This document shows, piece after piece, positions 54,918 to 63,930 of a DNA stretch of 64,000 nucleotides. Position 1 is the stretch's first letter; the number at the start of each line of letters is the position of its first letter. A program made the position numbers and the translations under genes. This DNA comes from MM2 sp035460165 (lineage in GTDB: Bacteria > Pseudomonadota > Gammaproteobacteria > Burkholderiales > Methylophilaceae), in contig DATHWW010000014.1 in NCBI GenBank assembly GCA_035460165.1, positions 1-64,000 of the forward strand. The letters run 5' to 3'. Under the pieces are notes generated by a model. The model had not been told where the DNA came from and searched no databases. It worked only from the letters and a program-made list of their open reading frames with translations.

Positions 54918-55436
54918 ATGAAAAAGACCCTAGCCCTTCTGGCCGCGCTTTTGCTGCCTTTCGCTGCCGCTGCGCACGGCCCCACCCCGCTCAAATCAGT
55001 TGAGACCGTTACCATCAAGGCTCCTGCCGCCAAAGTCTGGGCATTGGTGAGCGATTTCGGCGCGATGGAAAAATGGCACCCGGCCGTCAAATCGACCAAG
55101 ATTGAACAAAAAGGCGGTGAAACCTTCCGTACCCTGACCCTGCAAGATGGTGGCACGATACTCGAAAGACTGAAAAGCAAAGATGATGCCGATATGCAGA
55201 TCAAGTATGAAATCGTCGAAGGCGTGGTACCGGTCAGCGGCTACAACTCCAAGATTACCGTCAAGGATGCAGGCAACGGCGAAACCACCGTAGAATGGTT
55301 TGGCCGTTATTACCGCAAGTACGTACTGAATCCGCCAATTCCTGCTGGCCAAGACGATGAGTCCGCGAAAAAAGCGATCGATGGCATCTATCAATCCGGG
55401 CTGGCAAATCTGAAGAAGGTCGCTGAAGGCAACTGA
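54918..55436 (+). CDS. Secreted SRPBCC (MxaD-like) protein, second copy
   Basis: This 172-residue tandem duplicate of the previous protein keeps VWALVSDFGAMEKWHPAVKSTKI, GGTILERLKSKDDADMQ and the YVLNPPIPAGQDDESA C-terminus, and has its own signal peptide (MKKTLALLAALLLPFAAAA). Differences cluster in the middle, suggesting that the two copies bind different ligands or partners. It has an AGGAG ribosome site 30 bases after the first gene, so the two are likely cotranscribed, and a long hairpin follows. Confidence 0.8.
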   Translation: MKKTLALLAALLLPFAAAAHGPTPLKSVETVTIKAPAAKVWALVSDFGAMEKWHPAVKSTKIEQKGGETFRTLTLQDGGTILERLKSKDDADMQIKYEIVEGVVPVSGYNSKITVKDAGNGETTVEWFGRYYRKYVLNPPIPAGQDDESAKKAIDGIYQSGLANLKKVAEGN

Positions 55437-55445
55437 CATACCACG

Positions 55446-55484
55446 ACGCATAGGTGACAATCTTTGTCACCTATGCGTTATCTT
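55446..55484 (+). terminator. Hairpin terminator after the SRPBCC gene pair
   Basis: The near-perfect 15-bp inverted repeat ACGCATAGGTGACAA / TTGTCACCTATGCGT has a 3-base loop and is followed by TATCTTCT. It begins about 10 bases after the stop codon and separates this pair from the major pilin unit. Confidence 0.7.
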
Positions 55485-55565
55485 CTGTACGATTTGTAAT
55501 GCAGATCGGGCATTTCTTTTATATAAACATAAAATAATCAAATATTTAATCTTCATAATTAAAGG

Positions 55566-55581
55566 TGGCACTAAAATTGCT
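55566..55581 (+). promoter_or_regulatory. Sigma54 (-24/-12) promoter of the major pilin gene
   Basis: TGGCAC (55566-55571) and TTGCT (55577-55581) are spaced so that exactly ten bases separate the -24 GG from the -12 GC, matching the consensus TGGCACG-N4-TTGCW. It lies about 70 bases before the pilin start. The preceding 80 bases are strongly AT-rich and could hold PilR-type activator sites. In other bacteria pilA is driven by sigma54 with PilS/PilR, so the same control is inferred here. Confidence 0.85.
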
Positions 55582-55651
55582 AAGCATAGCTACAGCGTTA
55601 CAGAATGCCTTTTCGTAACGTCTTTTTTAACTTTTGCAAAAGGGGCACAAC

Positions 55652-56083
55652 ATGATTAAGAAAGCTCAGCAGGGTTTTACCCTGATCGAACTGATGATCG
55701 TCGTCGCGATCATCGGTATTCTGGCGGCCATCGCGCTTCCGGCTTACCAAGACTACACCAAGCGTACACACGTTTCCGAAGGCCTGACCCTGGCTAGCGG
55801 CACCAAAACTGCGGTAGCGGAATTTCATGACTCGCAAGGCAGATTCGCGAATGGCACCAACGCCTCTTACGGGCTAGCCCAACCCACTTCGATCACGGGT
55901 AACGCTGTCCGTACCGTATCGGTGGGCGCCGATGGCGTAGTTACAATCGCTTATAACACTAGGGTCCAAGCTGGTTTGACCGTTATCCTGACCCCCACCC
56001 AGCCTGCAGGTGGCGGTTCCACCCAATGGACTTGCACCACCGGCACCGTCCCTGACAAATGGCGTCCTTCCAACTGCCGTTAA
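55652..56083 (+). CDS. pilA: Major type IV pilin
   Basis: The 143-residue prepilin is cleaved after Gly8 (MIKKAQQG) before FTLIELMIVVAIIGILAAIALPAYQDYTKRTHV, with Glu at +5. The mature protein of about 135 residues ends with a two-cysteine loop (TQWTCTTGTV to PSNCR). Strong AAAGGGG ribosome site, sigma54 promoter and own terminator all fit a highly expressed structural subunit. Genes for protein-glycosylation-like membrane proteins follow directly, so the pilin may be glycosylated. Confidence 0.92.
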   Translation: MIKKAQQGFTLIELMIVVAIIGILAAIALPAYQDYTKRTHVSEGLTLASGTKTAVAEFHDSQGRFANGTNASYGLAQPTSITGNAVRTVSVGADGVVTIAYNTRVQAGLTVILTPTQPAGGGSTQWTCTTGTVPDKWRPSNCR

Positions 56084-56109
56084 TTCAGTGCAGTTATATA
56101 TAGCTTTCA

Positions 56110-56140
56110 AACACCCCGGTTCAAGCCGGGGTGTTTTTTT
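56110..56140 (+). terminator. Rho-independent terminator after pilA
   Basis: The stem ACACCCCGG / CCGGGGTGT with a 6-base loop is followed by seven or more T residues, a textbook terminator. It lies about 27 bases after the pilA stop and only about 15 bases before the next gene, so the glycosylation genes downstream depend on readthrough or a weak internal promoter. Confidence 0.9.
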
Positions 56141-56154
56141 GTAGAATCACGGGT

Positions 56155-58113
56155 ATGCAAAATTTTTGGCGTCCATTTTTTTTCATAGCTGTCCTTGGGC
56201 TTGCATTCCTGTGCTATCAACCCGGGCTATACGGCGACTTCGAGTTCGACGATCAAGTCAATCTCCTTTCTAATACCGATTTACACATTGATGACATCTC
56301 CCTGCCAGCATTAAAACTTGCAGCCCTTTCCGGGGGTGCCGGTCCTTTGGGGCGCCCTATCAGCATGGCCAGCTTTGCCATTAATCATGTCCATACCGGC
56401 TTCGATCCCTATTATCTCAAACTGACTAATCTGATCATTCACATTATCTCAGGCGCGTTGCTCTATTTTTTGCTGCTGCAGTTATTGCACGCCTACCGCC
56501 GCACCTACAGCATTCAACTAACGAATAACGTCATTTCCTGGATTGCCATCGCATCGAGCGCCGCCTGGCTGCTGCATCCATTGAATATCACCAGCGTACT
56601 GTATATTGTTCAAAGGATGACCAGCTTGTCGGGCCTTTTCAGCCTATTAGCGCTTTTATTCTATGTTATTGGCCGGAACCAGATACTAGACAATAAGCAG
56701 GTCGGTTGGTGGGCAATATTACTTGCCACCCCTGTTGCCGGCCTCATCGCCATTTTCTGCAAAGAAAATGCGGCCCTTCTCCCTCTATTTATCGGGCTGG
56801 TGGAATGGTGTTTCTTTCAGTTTCGCACTCCATCACGCTCTACAGCAATTTTGCTGCATGGGACCCTCGCCATTGCTCTATGGTTACCGTTGCTTATGGC
56901 ATTCATTTATTTAGTTATACATCCAGCATGGTTTCTGGAAGGGTATGGCGGGAGGGGCTTCAGTCTCACCGAAAGGCTACTTACTGAGAGCAGAGTATTA
57001 TGGCTTTATCTACGCCTCATCCTCGCTCCGGATATTGCACTCATGGGCATCTACCATGACGATATTCCCATCTCCATCAACCTGTTTTCGCCTTCGACCA
57101 CGTTCCCTGCCATCATTGGCTTGCTATCGCTTCTGCTGCTGGCTATAGGAGTGCGCAACCGTGCACCCATTCTCGCCTTCGGGCTTTTGTGGTTCTTTAT
57201 TGGCCACTTGATTGAATCCTCCATTATTCCGCTGGAAATCGCCCATGAGCATCGCAATTACCTGCCAATGATCGGCATCCTGTTCGCGAGTTTCTATTAC
57301 TTGCTCAACCCAGGAGTCACGCAAAGAATATTGCGAATCAGGGGCCTGCTGACATTGCTATTGATAGCAATGCTGGGCTTCAGTACGCATGTGCGCGCCA
57401 TGCAATGGGGCGATTTGCTGGAACACGCGATCATAGAGGCCGAGAATCACCCCGACTCACCACGCGCTCAGCAGCAATTAGGGCGTATGTATTTCAAGCT
57501 TCACAAATACGAGGCGCGCGAAGAGTTCTATCAAAAGGCATTAAAATCCTTCCAGACAGCCTCAGCGCTCGACCCTCACTTCAAGAACGGTTTGTATGGG
57601 CGCATCATTCTGGATTACAACGCTGGACGTACACCCCCTGCCGAAATCATCAACGACTTTCTTTATCGACTACAGTACAACCGCAGAGAACCGGGTGACA
57701 TCAGTATGCTCAATAGTTTGGTCCAATGCCAACTCAGCGGAGATTGCAAATTGCCGGATCAGACTGTTATCGAAGCTCTTGAAATCGAAGTTGCAAGATA
57801 TAAATACGATCCCCCAAGGCAAGCCACTTTTCTTTCATTCCTGGGGGCCTATGCAGCACAGAAAATGGATAATGCGGATCTTGCCGGAAAATACTTACGG
57901 CAAGCAGTGAGTGTTAACCCCACGGACGTACAAGGGAGGCTGAATTTGGCCTGGTACCTTACGGTAATCGGCCAGCATCATTCGGCAGAAAAACAACTGA
58001 ATGCCGCACGCACGATCGACAGGGAAGCCAATAAGTTCACCCGGCGGATTGAGAGTCTTAAAAAAAGCATTATCCAGCGCCGCGCCGCCTCGCAACAGCA
58101 TGACGCCTCCTGA
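56155..58113 (+). CDS. Multi-pass membrane protein with TPR tail, TMTC/GT-C-like (candidate protein O-glycosyltransferase)
   Basis: The 652-residue protein has about ten or more membrane helices up to residue 425 and a TPR-like tail. Features shared in outline with the TMTC O-mannosyltransferases (GT-C fold) include the acidic pair Asp32-Asp33 (FEFDDQVNL) after the first helix, GRPISMASFAIN, LLHPLNITSVLYIVQRM, and Lys203-Glu204 in FCKENAALLPL. Similarity is by pattern only. It directly follows pilA and precedes a paralogue and a GT2, so pilin glycosylation is inferred. The ATG at 56155 is preferred to a GTG inside the pilA terminator. Confidence 0.6.
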   Translation: MQNFWRPFFFIAVLGLAFLCYQPGLYGDFEFDDQVNLLSNTDLHIDDISLPALKLAALSGGAGPLGRPISMASFAINHVHTGFDPYYLKLTNLIIHIISGALLYFLLLQLLHAYRRTYSIQLTNNVISWIAIASSAAWLLHPLNITSVLYIVQRMTSLSGLFSLLALLFYVIGRNQILDNKQVGWWAILLATPVAGLIAIFCKENAALLPLFIGLVEWCFFQFRTPSRSTAILLHGTLAIALWLPLLMAFIYLVIHPAWFLEGYGGRGFSLTERLLTESRVLWLYLRLILAPDIALMGIYHDDIPISINLFSPSTTFPAIIGLLSLLLLAIGVRNRAPILAFGLLWFFIGHLIESSIIPLEIAHEHRNYLPMIGILFASFYYLLNPGVTQRILRIRGLLTLLLIAMLGFSTHVRAMQWGDLLEHAIIEAENHPDSPRAQQQLGRMYFKLHKYEAREEFYQKALKSFQTASALDPHFKNGLYGRIILDYNAGRTPPAEIINDFLYRLQYNRREPGDISMLNSLVQCQLSGDCKLPDQTVIEALEIEVARYKYDPPRQATFLSFLGAYAAQKMDNADLAGKYLRQAVSVNPTDVQGRLNLAWYLTVIGQHHSAEKQLNAARTIDREANKFTRRIESLKKSIIQRRAASQQHDAS

Positions 58114-58120
58114 CTGACAG

Positions 58121-59971
58121 ATGCTTCTGTCACGCCACTGGGGGCTATTGCCGCTACTATGCTTATGTGGGGTACTCTATTTCCCGGGTCTGCACGGGCC
58201 TATGCTCCTGGATGACTACCCGCAACTGGAAGGACTGTTAAAACACGCCGACCTCGGCCTGGGACACCTAATTCAGGAGTTCCTTTATAGCAACAGCGGC
58301 CCACTTGGACGGCCTGTGTCCATGTTCACATTCATTCTGGACGCCAATTTCTGGGGCGCGTCTTTTTGGTTGTGGAAAATGAGCAGCCTGCTGCTGCACC
58401 TGACTACAGCCTTGAGCTTATACTGGTTTCTCACGGCGCTGCTTCGGCCAATCCCGCAACCGCAGGCACAGAAATTCTGGATTGCTGTATTTGTTTTCGC
58501 GGTGTGGATGCTGCATCCGCTAAATGTCAGCACGGTACTGTACACCGTGCAGCGAATGACCATTCTTTCTGCTTTATTCGCCTTCCTCAGCATGTCTGCA
58601 TTTATCGAAGGCCGATACTGTCTCCAGAATAATCAAAATTCAGGGTATGCCTGGCTTGTACTATCGATAGGAGTATTTCTTCCTCTCTCTGCATTCAGCA
58701 AGGAAAACGGCTTGCTGATTCCGCTCTATCTTGTCTTGCTCGAATATCTTTTTTTTCCGCAAAGCCGTTGGCGGGCATCATGGCAAAGACTGACCATGCG
58801 CCCTAGAGCGATATTGAGCATTGCCGTTGGGCTTGTAGGGGTAGCAGTCGTGTCGGCCATCATTCAGCACTTTGTCTTCGGGGGATATTTAGGACGGCCA
58901 TTCACGCTGACCGAACGCCTACTAACTGAGCTACGCGTCGTCACCATATATCTCTGGCAAATTGTTGCACCAAGTTGGAGTAATCTCGGCTTTTTCCACG
59001 ATGATATAGCTCTTTCAAAAGGCTTACTTACGCCCCCAAGCACACTTCTAGCGCTGGTACTGTTGGCAAGCTTGTTGTGGATGGGATTCAGGTTAAGAAA
59101 ATGCAATCCTATCGTCAGCTTCGGAATTCTGTTCTTTTTCGCTTCGCATCTGATGGAGTCCACCATTTTTCCGCTGGAACTTATGTTTGAGCATCGAAAC
59201 TATCTTGGCTCGATCGGTATTGTTATCGCCATATCGAGCTTCGCTCAAGCGCATGTGAAAAAATTCAGCATACTTCCCGTTTTTGCAGTACTGATTCCAG
59301 TTGCGTTAGCGGTGGTTTTATACCAATTTAGCCATACTTGGGGCGATAACGACCGGCTCAATGTACGCTTATATGCATCTCATCCTGACTCGCCTTCAGT
59401 GATTGCCATTACCGCGGATCAATACGTGATTCAAGGAAAACCAGAGCAGGCATTTCGCCTACTGGATAGACCAGAACGCATCGGCTACCAGCTTCAGTCC
59501 TTGGTAATTAAATGCAATCTGTTCCACCGCATTGAAGACGCCGAATTGGAAAAACTGAACAGTGACGTCCATGGACTGATGCTGTCCTACGAACTCACCG
59601 GACTTATCTTGCTTTCAAATCACTGGCTCGACAGAACATGCCGTTTTTCAGATAAATACTTTATGGAAACCTTACGGCTAGCCATTGAGCATACAGTCAA
59701 TGGGCTCTCCCGACAAAAATTGTGGATGTATCGTGCCCATATATTTCATCAAATCGGTCAGCCCGTTCAAGCCATTCAGTCATTAGATGCTGCCGCTAAG
59801 GCGGCGCCAGAATCGCCGATGCCGCTTTTTCTCGCGACCGAATGGTTGTTAGATCAGGGTGACAAAAAGCGAGCCAAAGCTTACTATCAACGCGCGATAG
59901 CGGCATCCGACATGGACCGCGCGATTAGCGCCGAATACATATCCCATTTCAGAAACAGAATTACACCATAG
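58121..59971 (+). CDS. Second TMTC/GT-C-like membrane protein (tandem paralogue)
   Basis: The 616-residue protein matches its upstream neighbour in layout: Asp31-Asp32 (LLDDYPQLE), GRPVSMFTFILD, LHPLNVSTVLYTVQRMTILSALF, SKENGLLIPLYLVLLEYLFFP and a FEHRNYLGSIG loop, with a shorter and more divergent C-terminal helical repeat region. It begins 7 bases after the first copy. Two tandem copies could use different sugars or acceptors, or form a heterodimer. Glycosyltransferase activity is inferred from the fold pattern and context, not shown. Confidence 0.6.
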   Translation: MLLSRHWGLLPLLCLCGVLYFPGLHGPMLLDDYPQLEGLLKHADLGLGHLIQEFLYSNSGPLGRPVSMFTFILDANFWGASFWLWKMSSLLLHLTTALSLYWFLTALLRPIPQPQAQKFWIAVFVFAVWMLHPLNVSTVLYTVQRMTILSALFAFLSMSAFIEGRYCLQNNQNSGYAWLVLSIGVFLPLSAFSKENGLLIPLYLVLLEYLFFPQSRWRASWQRLTMRPRAILSIAVGLVGVAVVSAIIQHFVFGGYLGRPFTLTERLLTELRVVTIYLWQIVAPSWSNLGFFHDDIALSKGLLTPPSTLLALVLLASLLWMGFRLRKCNPIVSFGILFFFASHLMESTIFPLELMFEHRNYLGSIGIVIAISSFAQAHVKKFSILPVFAVLIPVALAVVLYQFSHTWGDNDRLNVRLYASHPDSPSVIAITADQYVIQGKPEQAFRLLDRPERIGYQLQSLVIKCNLFHRIEDAELEKLNSDVHGLMLSYELTGLILLSNHWLDRTCRFSDKYFMETLRLAIEHTVNGLSRQKLWMYRAHIFHQIGQPVQAIQSLDAAAKAAPESPMPLFLATEWLLDQGDKKRAKAYYQRAIAASDMDRAISAEYISHFRNRITP

Positions 59972-59976
59972 TCAAG

Positions 59977-60855
59977 ATGACCAAAACTTTCGATCAGAGA
60001 AGTATCAGCGTCATCCTTCCTGCCAAGAATGAAGGGGAGAGTCTCAAAACGTTATTGCCATTCATGCGCAAACAATTTCTCGCAGCGCAAATTCTGGTCG
60101 TAAATGACGGCTCGACGGACGATACGGTTTCGATCTGCCAAGCTGCAGAAGTAGATATCTTCACACACCCTTATTCCAAGGGAAATGGAGCCGCAGTGAA
60201 GTCGGGGGCTCGTGCTGCCAAGGGTGACATCCTGGTGTTCATGGATGCCGACGGACAGCATCAATGCGAGGACATCCCCCGACTTCTTGCTAGATTATCC
60301 GAAGGTTACGACATGGTGGTGGGGGCGCGCAACCGCAATGGCCAGGCCGGACTTCACCGCGCGACTGCAAACGGCTTTTACAATCGTCTGGCGAGCTGGA
60401 TGGTGGGTCACAAGGTTGAAGATCTAACCTCAGGGTTCCGCGCCGTCAGAACTGACAAGTTCCGCAAATTCCTTTATTTGCTGCCCAATGGTTTTTCGTA
60501 TCCAACGACGATTACGATGAGCTTCTTCAGGGCGGGCTATTCCGTAGCATACATCCCGATTCATACTCCGAAAAGAATCGGAAAAAGCCATATCCGCCTA
60601 TTCAAGGATGGGGCGCGGTTCCTGCTGATCATTTTCAAGATCGGTACACTTTATTCGCCGCTCAAGCTCTTTGCGCCGATCAGCGCGTTTTTCTTTCTTT
60701 CGGGCCTTGGATATTACCTCTATACCTATCTCACCATCCATCGCTTCACCAATATGTCGGCGCTCCTGTTCATCAGCTCCGTCATGGTCTTCCTGATCGG
60801 CCTGATTTCAGAACAAATTACGGCACTCAATTTTCGCGATAGTGACACTGATTAG
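59977..60855 (+). CDS. GT2 polyprenyl-phosphate sugar synthase-like protein (DPM1 type)
   Basis: The 292-residue protein has an intact GT-A domain (ISVILPAKNEGESL, VVNDGSTDDT at 42-50, DAD at 90-92 in VFMDADGQHQ, DLTSGFRAVR) and two C-terminal membrane helices. It resembles dolichol-phosphate mannose synthase and its bacterial relatives, which make undecaprenyl-phosphate sugars. GT-C enzymes such as the two preceding proteins use exactly this kind of donor, and the genes are 5 bases apart. The sugar is unknown. Confidence 0.82.
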   Translation: MTKTFDQRSISVILPAKNEGESLKTLLPFMRKQFLAAQILVVNDGSTDDTVSICQAAEVDIFTHPYSKGNGAAVKSGARAAKGDILVFMDADGQHQCEDIPRLLARLSEGYDMVVGARNRNGQAGLHRATANGFYNRLASWMVGHKVEDLTSGFRAVRTDKFRKFLYLLPNGFSYPTTITMSFFRAGYSVAYIPIHTPKRIGKSHIRLFKDGARFLLIIFKIGTLYSPLKLFAPISAFFFLSGLGYYLYTYLTIHRFTNMSALLFISSVMVFLIGLISEQITALNFRDSDTD

Positions 60856-60858
60856 TCG

Positions 60859-62001
60859 ATGCAATCATTATCCCGGGCCTTGGTAGTAACGAGAAACTTT
60901 CCTCCACTTACTGGGGGCATGGAACGCGTGAACTATCATGCCTATCAGGCACTATGCCGCCAATACTCAGTTGCCGTATGTGGCCCGGAGGGCGCGGGAG
61001 TCTTTGCTGAAAAAGACACACCAATAGCAGAATCTCCACTATCCCCACTCTCGAGCTATCTATTCCATACCCAATGGCAAGCACTTCGGATGGCGTGGCG
61101 TGTCCACCCGGAGATTGTTTATTCGGGCAGCGGTCTGACAGCGCCAGCAGCATTAATGGCTGGCAGGGCGGCGGGAGCAAAAACTATATGTTTTCTCCAT
61201 GGCTTGGATATTGTTGCTGGCCATGCTGCATATCGGCACATTTTTCTCCCTGCGATTCGTCGCTTCGACAGAGTATTGGTCAATAGTCAACACACAGCAA
61301 GTTTAGCCATGCAGGCGGGAATCAAAATAGAGAAAATTTCGATTGTCCATCCTGGCGTCGAGCTGCCGGAGTGGGATGAGCGAGAAAGCGCGAGACTACG
61401 GTTCAGGGAAAAGTTCGGGCTCAAAAATAAACAGCTATTGCTGTCAGCCGGGCGACTGACGCAGCGCAAGGGAATTGCAGAATTTATCCGTTATACGCTG
61501 CCCGGCATCGCAAGCCGGTTTCCTCAAACCATGCTACTGATCATCGGCGAAGAACCAAAAAATGCATTACGCCATACTCAGGGTGTGACCGATGATATCA
61601 AAAAAGCGATTCGTGAAACCGGCCTTGATGACCATGTGGCCTTGCTTGGCGGAGTAGATGAAAAATGCTTAAGCGACGCTTATTTCGCGTCCGATATCAT
61701 GATATTTCCCGTGCTGAATCTGCCCGGTGATGTGGAAGGATTCGGCATGGTCGCCATTGAAGCTGCGGCTCATGGACTTCTCACGCTAGGATTTGCGGTG
61801 GGCGGTACACCAGATGCCGTTGCTGAAGGTGTTTCCGGATGCCTTCTCCCATTCGGCGATTATGCCAGCTTAGCGGAACAGATCATTAGGAAGCTAGAAA
61901 CTGGCATAGCGGATCGGTGGAGTCGGCAGTGTCGGAAGCACGCGGAAAAGTTTGAATGGGAAATCTTTAGGCAGAGGTTCCTGGCTGCCTGTCAGGCATA
62001 A
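60859..62001 (+). CDS. GT4 family glycosyltransferase
   Basis: The 380-residue GT-B protein has the N-terminal TRNFPPLTGGMERVNY loop, SAGRLTQRKGIAEFIRY (donor-domain start, near 193-209) and the C-terminal nucleotide-sugar site DVEGFGMVAIEAAAHGLLTLGF with the E-x7-E pattern. It probably adds a hexose to a lipid-linked glycan or modifies the donor made by the preceding GT2. It follows that gene by 3 bases, so it is part of the same transcript, which then has a 159-base gap. Confidence 0.82.
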   Translation: MQSLSRALVVTRNFPPLTGGMERVNYHAYQALCRQYSVAVCGPEGAGVFAEKDTPIAESPLSPLSSYLFHTQWQALRMAWRVHPEIVYSGSGLTAPAALMAGRAAGAKTICFLHGLDIVAGHAAYRHIFLPAIRRFDRVLVNSQHTASLAMQAGIKIEKISIVHPGVELPEWDERESARLRFREKFGLKNKQLLLSAGRLTQRKGIAEFIRYTLPGIASRFPQTMLLIIGEEPKNALRHTQGVTDDIKKAIRETGLDDHVALLGGVDEKCLSDAYFASDIMIFPVLNLPGDVEGFGMVAIEAAAHGLLTLGFAVGGTPDAVAEGVSGCLLPFGDYASLAEQIIRKLETGIADRWSRQCRKHAEKFEWEIFRQRFLAACQA

Positions 62002-62160
62002 TTTGCCACCCGTCCTTTGCCACTAAAACTGGCATGCAATAGTATGCAACGAGAATAGGATTTATCAGAATTGCGTGTATCGGACTTCAATCCTTGCTTT
62101 ATCGCTGACTTTCTGAATCGGATCTCTTCATAAAAGCGATTAAGCTTTCTCAGCCTAAAT

Positions 62161-63930
62161 ATGCAAAAGAAATCAACCATTTCTAAATTGATCGCATTAA
62201 TGTCACCACCCCAGAAGGTTCAGGGGATATGGCTCACGATTGGCCTCTTTGTTAGCTCTTTGCTCGAGGCATTTGGTATTGGTCTGATTTTCCCTGTCAT
62301 TCTTGCGGCAATGTCGCCAGAAAGACTAATGATGACATTCCCATTTCTTTCCGGATTTACCAGCCTTGTGTCTCCCTCTCAATCAGGCGAATCGATGTTA
62401 TTGCCATTAATGACGATGCTATTGATTTTTTTCCTAGCAAAAAATGTTTTCATTACGGTTATCGCATTTTGGCGTAGCAAGTTCATTTTTAACTGCAGGA
62501 CTCATATTTCAAACCGCTTGTTTCAAATATATCTCCGCCAACCTTACACATTTCACCTGCAAAGAAACACGACAGAACTGTCGAGCAACATTGCTAATGA
62601 GACCATTACTTTTGCATTTGACCTTTTATCACCTTCAATCTTCCTGTTTTCCGAGATACTTGTTGCAACAGCAATACTTCTTGTACTGCTGTTCATTCAA
62701 CCCGTAGCCACATTATTCGTGTTTGGCTTATTCACCCTTGCTGCCGTAACTATTTTTCTATTTACGCATCAAAGACTTGCATTCTGGGGGCGGGAACGTC
62801 AGCGACATGGCCTGTTGCGCTACCATCACATGAAACAAGGGCTGGAGGGAGTAAAAGAAATCAAAGTCTTGCGACTGGAAAATTATTTCGCCAAACGCTT
62901 TGATTTCCACGACCAAGCTCTTTCAGACTACTATAAAAAACAGGATTTTTTTGCTCAGCTCCCACGCGTATGGCTGGAATTGTTTGTAGTTGTTGGAATC
63001 CTTGGAACTGTATGGCTACTTTATAAACAATCTGCCTCACAAGACATTCTGCCGACCATCGGGATATTTATCGCAGCCGCCTTTCGCATGTTCCCCTCGG
63101 TCAACAGGATGTTTTCAGCACTGCAACAACTCAAACTTGGCCAGGCCAATATAGACACTCTCTATAATGAAATCACAACCCTCGAGCAGAACAAGGAATT
63201 ATCGGCTGGCCTTGATGCCCCAAGCATTAGATTTGACCATGAAATAAAAATACAAAGCGTGTCTTACCGCTACCCGAACACCCAGAAAAATGTGCTGAAA
63301 GATATCAGCATGACTATTCCAAAAGGCCAGTTCATCGCGATTACTGGAGCTTCTGGCAGCGGGAAAACTACGTTGTTGGATATTCTTCTGGGCCTTTTGA
63401 AACCCAGCAACGGTGAAATTACCGCAGATCAACGTAACATTCACATCAACATAAATTCCTGGCAGGAAAATATTGGCTACCTGCCACAATCGACCTATCT
63501 AACCGACGATACGGTCAAAGCGAATATCGCTTTTGGCATCCCTGAAGATCAGGTCAATATGAATCAAGTTTGGCAGGCCGCGAAACTTGCGCAGCTCGAT
63601 GATTGGCTTCTGAGTCTTCCCGACCACCTGAAAACCAGGGTTGGAGAACGTGGAGTCTGCCTTTCAGGTGGACAGAAACAACGAATCGGGATCGCCCGCG
63701 CACTTTATCATGACCCTGATATTTTGATTCTTGATGAGGCAACCTCTGCTCTCGACAGCGAAACGGAAGAAGGCATCATTGCATCAATACTGGCTTTGCG
63801 CGGGAAAAAAACTATCATTTTCGTAACTCATCGGAAAAACTTTCTACACCATTGCGATCAGGTATATGTGTTCCAGAATAGTCAACTAACCGTCGCACCC
63901 CGCCACGGCACAGATAAGCTTAACCAGTAA
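62161..63930 (+). CDS. ABC half-transporter, PglK/MsbA-like glycolipid flippase
   Basis: The 589-residue protein has six N-terminal membrane helices (residues 20-320) and an ATPase domain with Walker A ITGASGSGKTTLLDI (about 392-406), signature CLSGGQKQRIGIARAL and Walker B DILILDEATSALD. The set and the neighbours recall PglK, which flips lipid-linked oligosaccharides for protein glycosylation, more than MsbA, whose gene is at 15044. The region is AT-rich compared with the rest of the window. Its substrate is not known. Confidence 0.75.
   Translation: MQKKSTISKLIALMSPPQKVQGIWLTIGLFVSSLLEAFGIGLIFPVILAAMSPERLMMTFPFLSGFTSLVSPSQSGESMLLPLMTMLLIFFLAKNVFITVIAFWRSKFIFNCRTHISNRLFQIYLRQPYTFHLQRNTTELSSNIANETITFAFDLLSPSIFLFSEILVATAILLVLLFIQPVATLFVFGLFTLAAVTIFLFTHQRLAFWGRERQRHGLLRYHHMKQGLEGVKEIKVLRLENYFAKRFDFHDQALSDYYKKQDFFAQLPRVWLELFVVVGILGTVWLLYKQSASQDILPTIGIFIAAAFRMFPSVNRMFSALQQLKLGQANIDTLYNEITTLEQNKELSAGLDAPSIRFDHEIKIQSVSYRYPNTQKNVLKDISMTIPKGQFIAITGASGSGKTTLLDILLGLLKPSNGEITADQRNIHININSWQENIGYLPQSTYLTDDTVKANIAFGIPEDQVNMNQVWQAAKLAQLDDWLLSLPDHLKTRVGERGVCLSGGQKQRIGIARALYHDPDILILDEATSALDSETEEGIIASILALRGKKTIIFVTHRKNFLHHCDQVYVFQNSQLTVAPRHGTDKLNQ

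Noticed and set aside
46772..56083. Repeated FTLIEL-type sequences as a CRISPR or DNA repeat
   Set aside because: They are the conserved prepilin N-terminal helices of different genes, not DNA repeats.
62161..63930. Second msbA (lipid A exporter)
   Set aside because: A standard msbA exists beside lpxK, and this protein sits among glycosyltransferases with a PglK-like layout.
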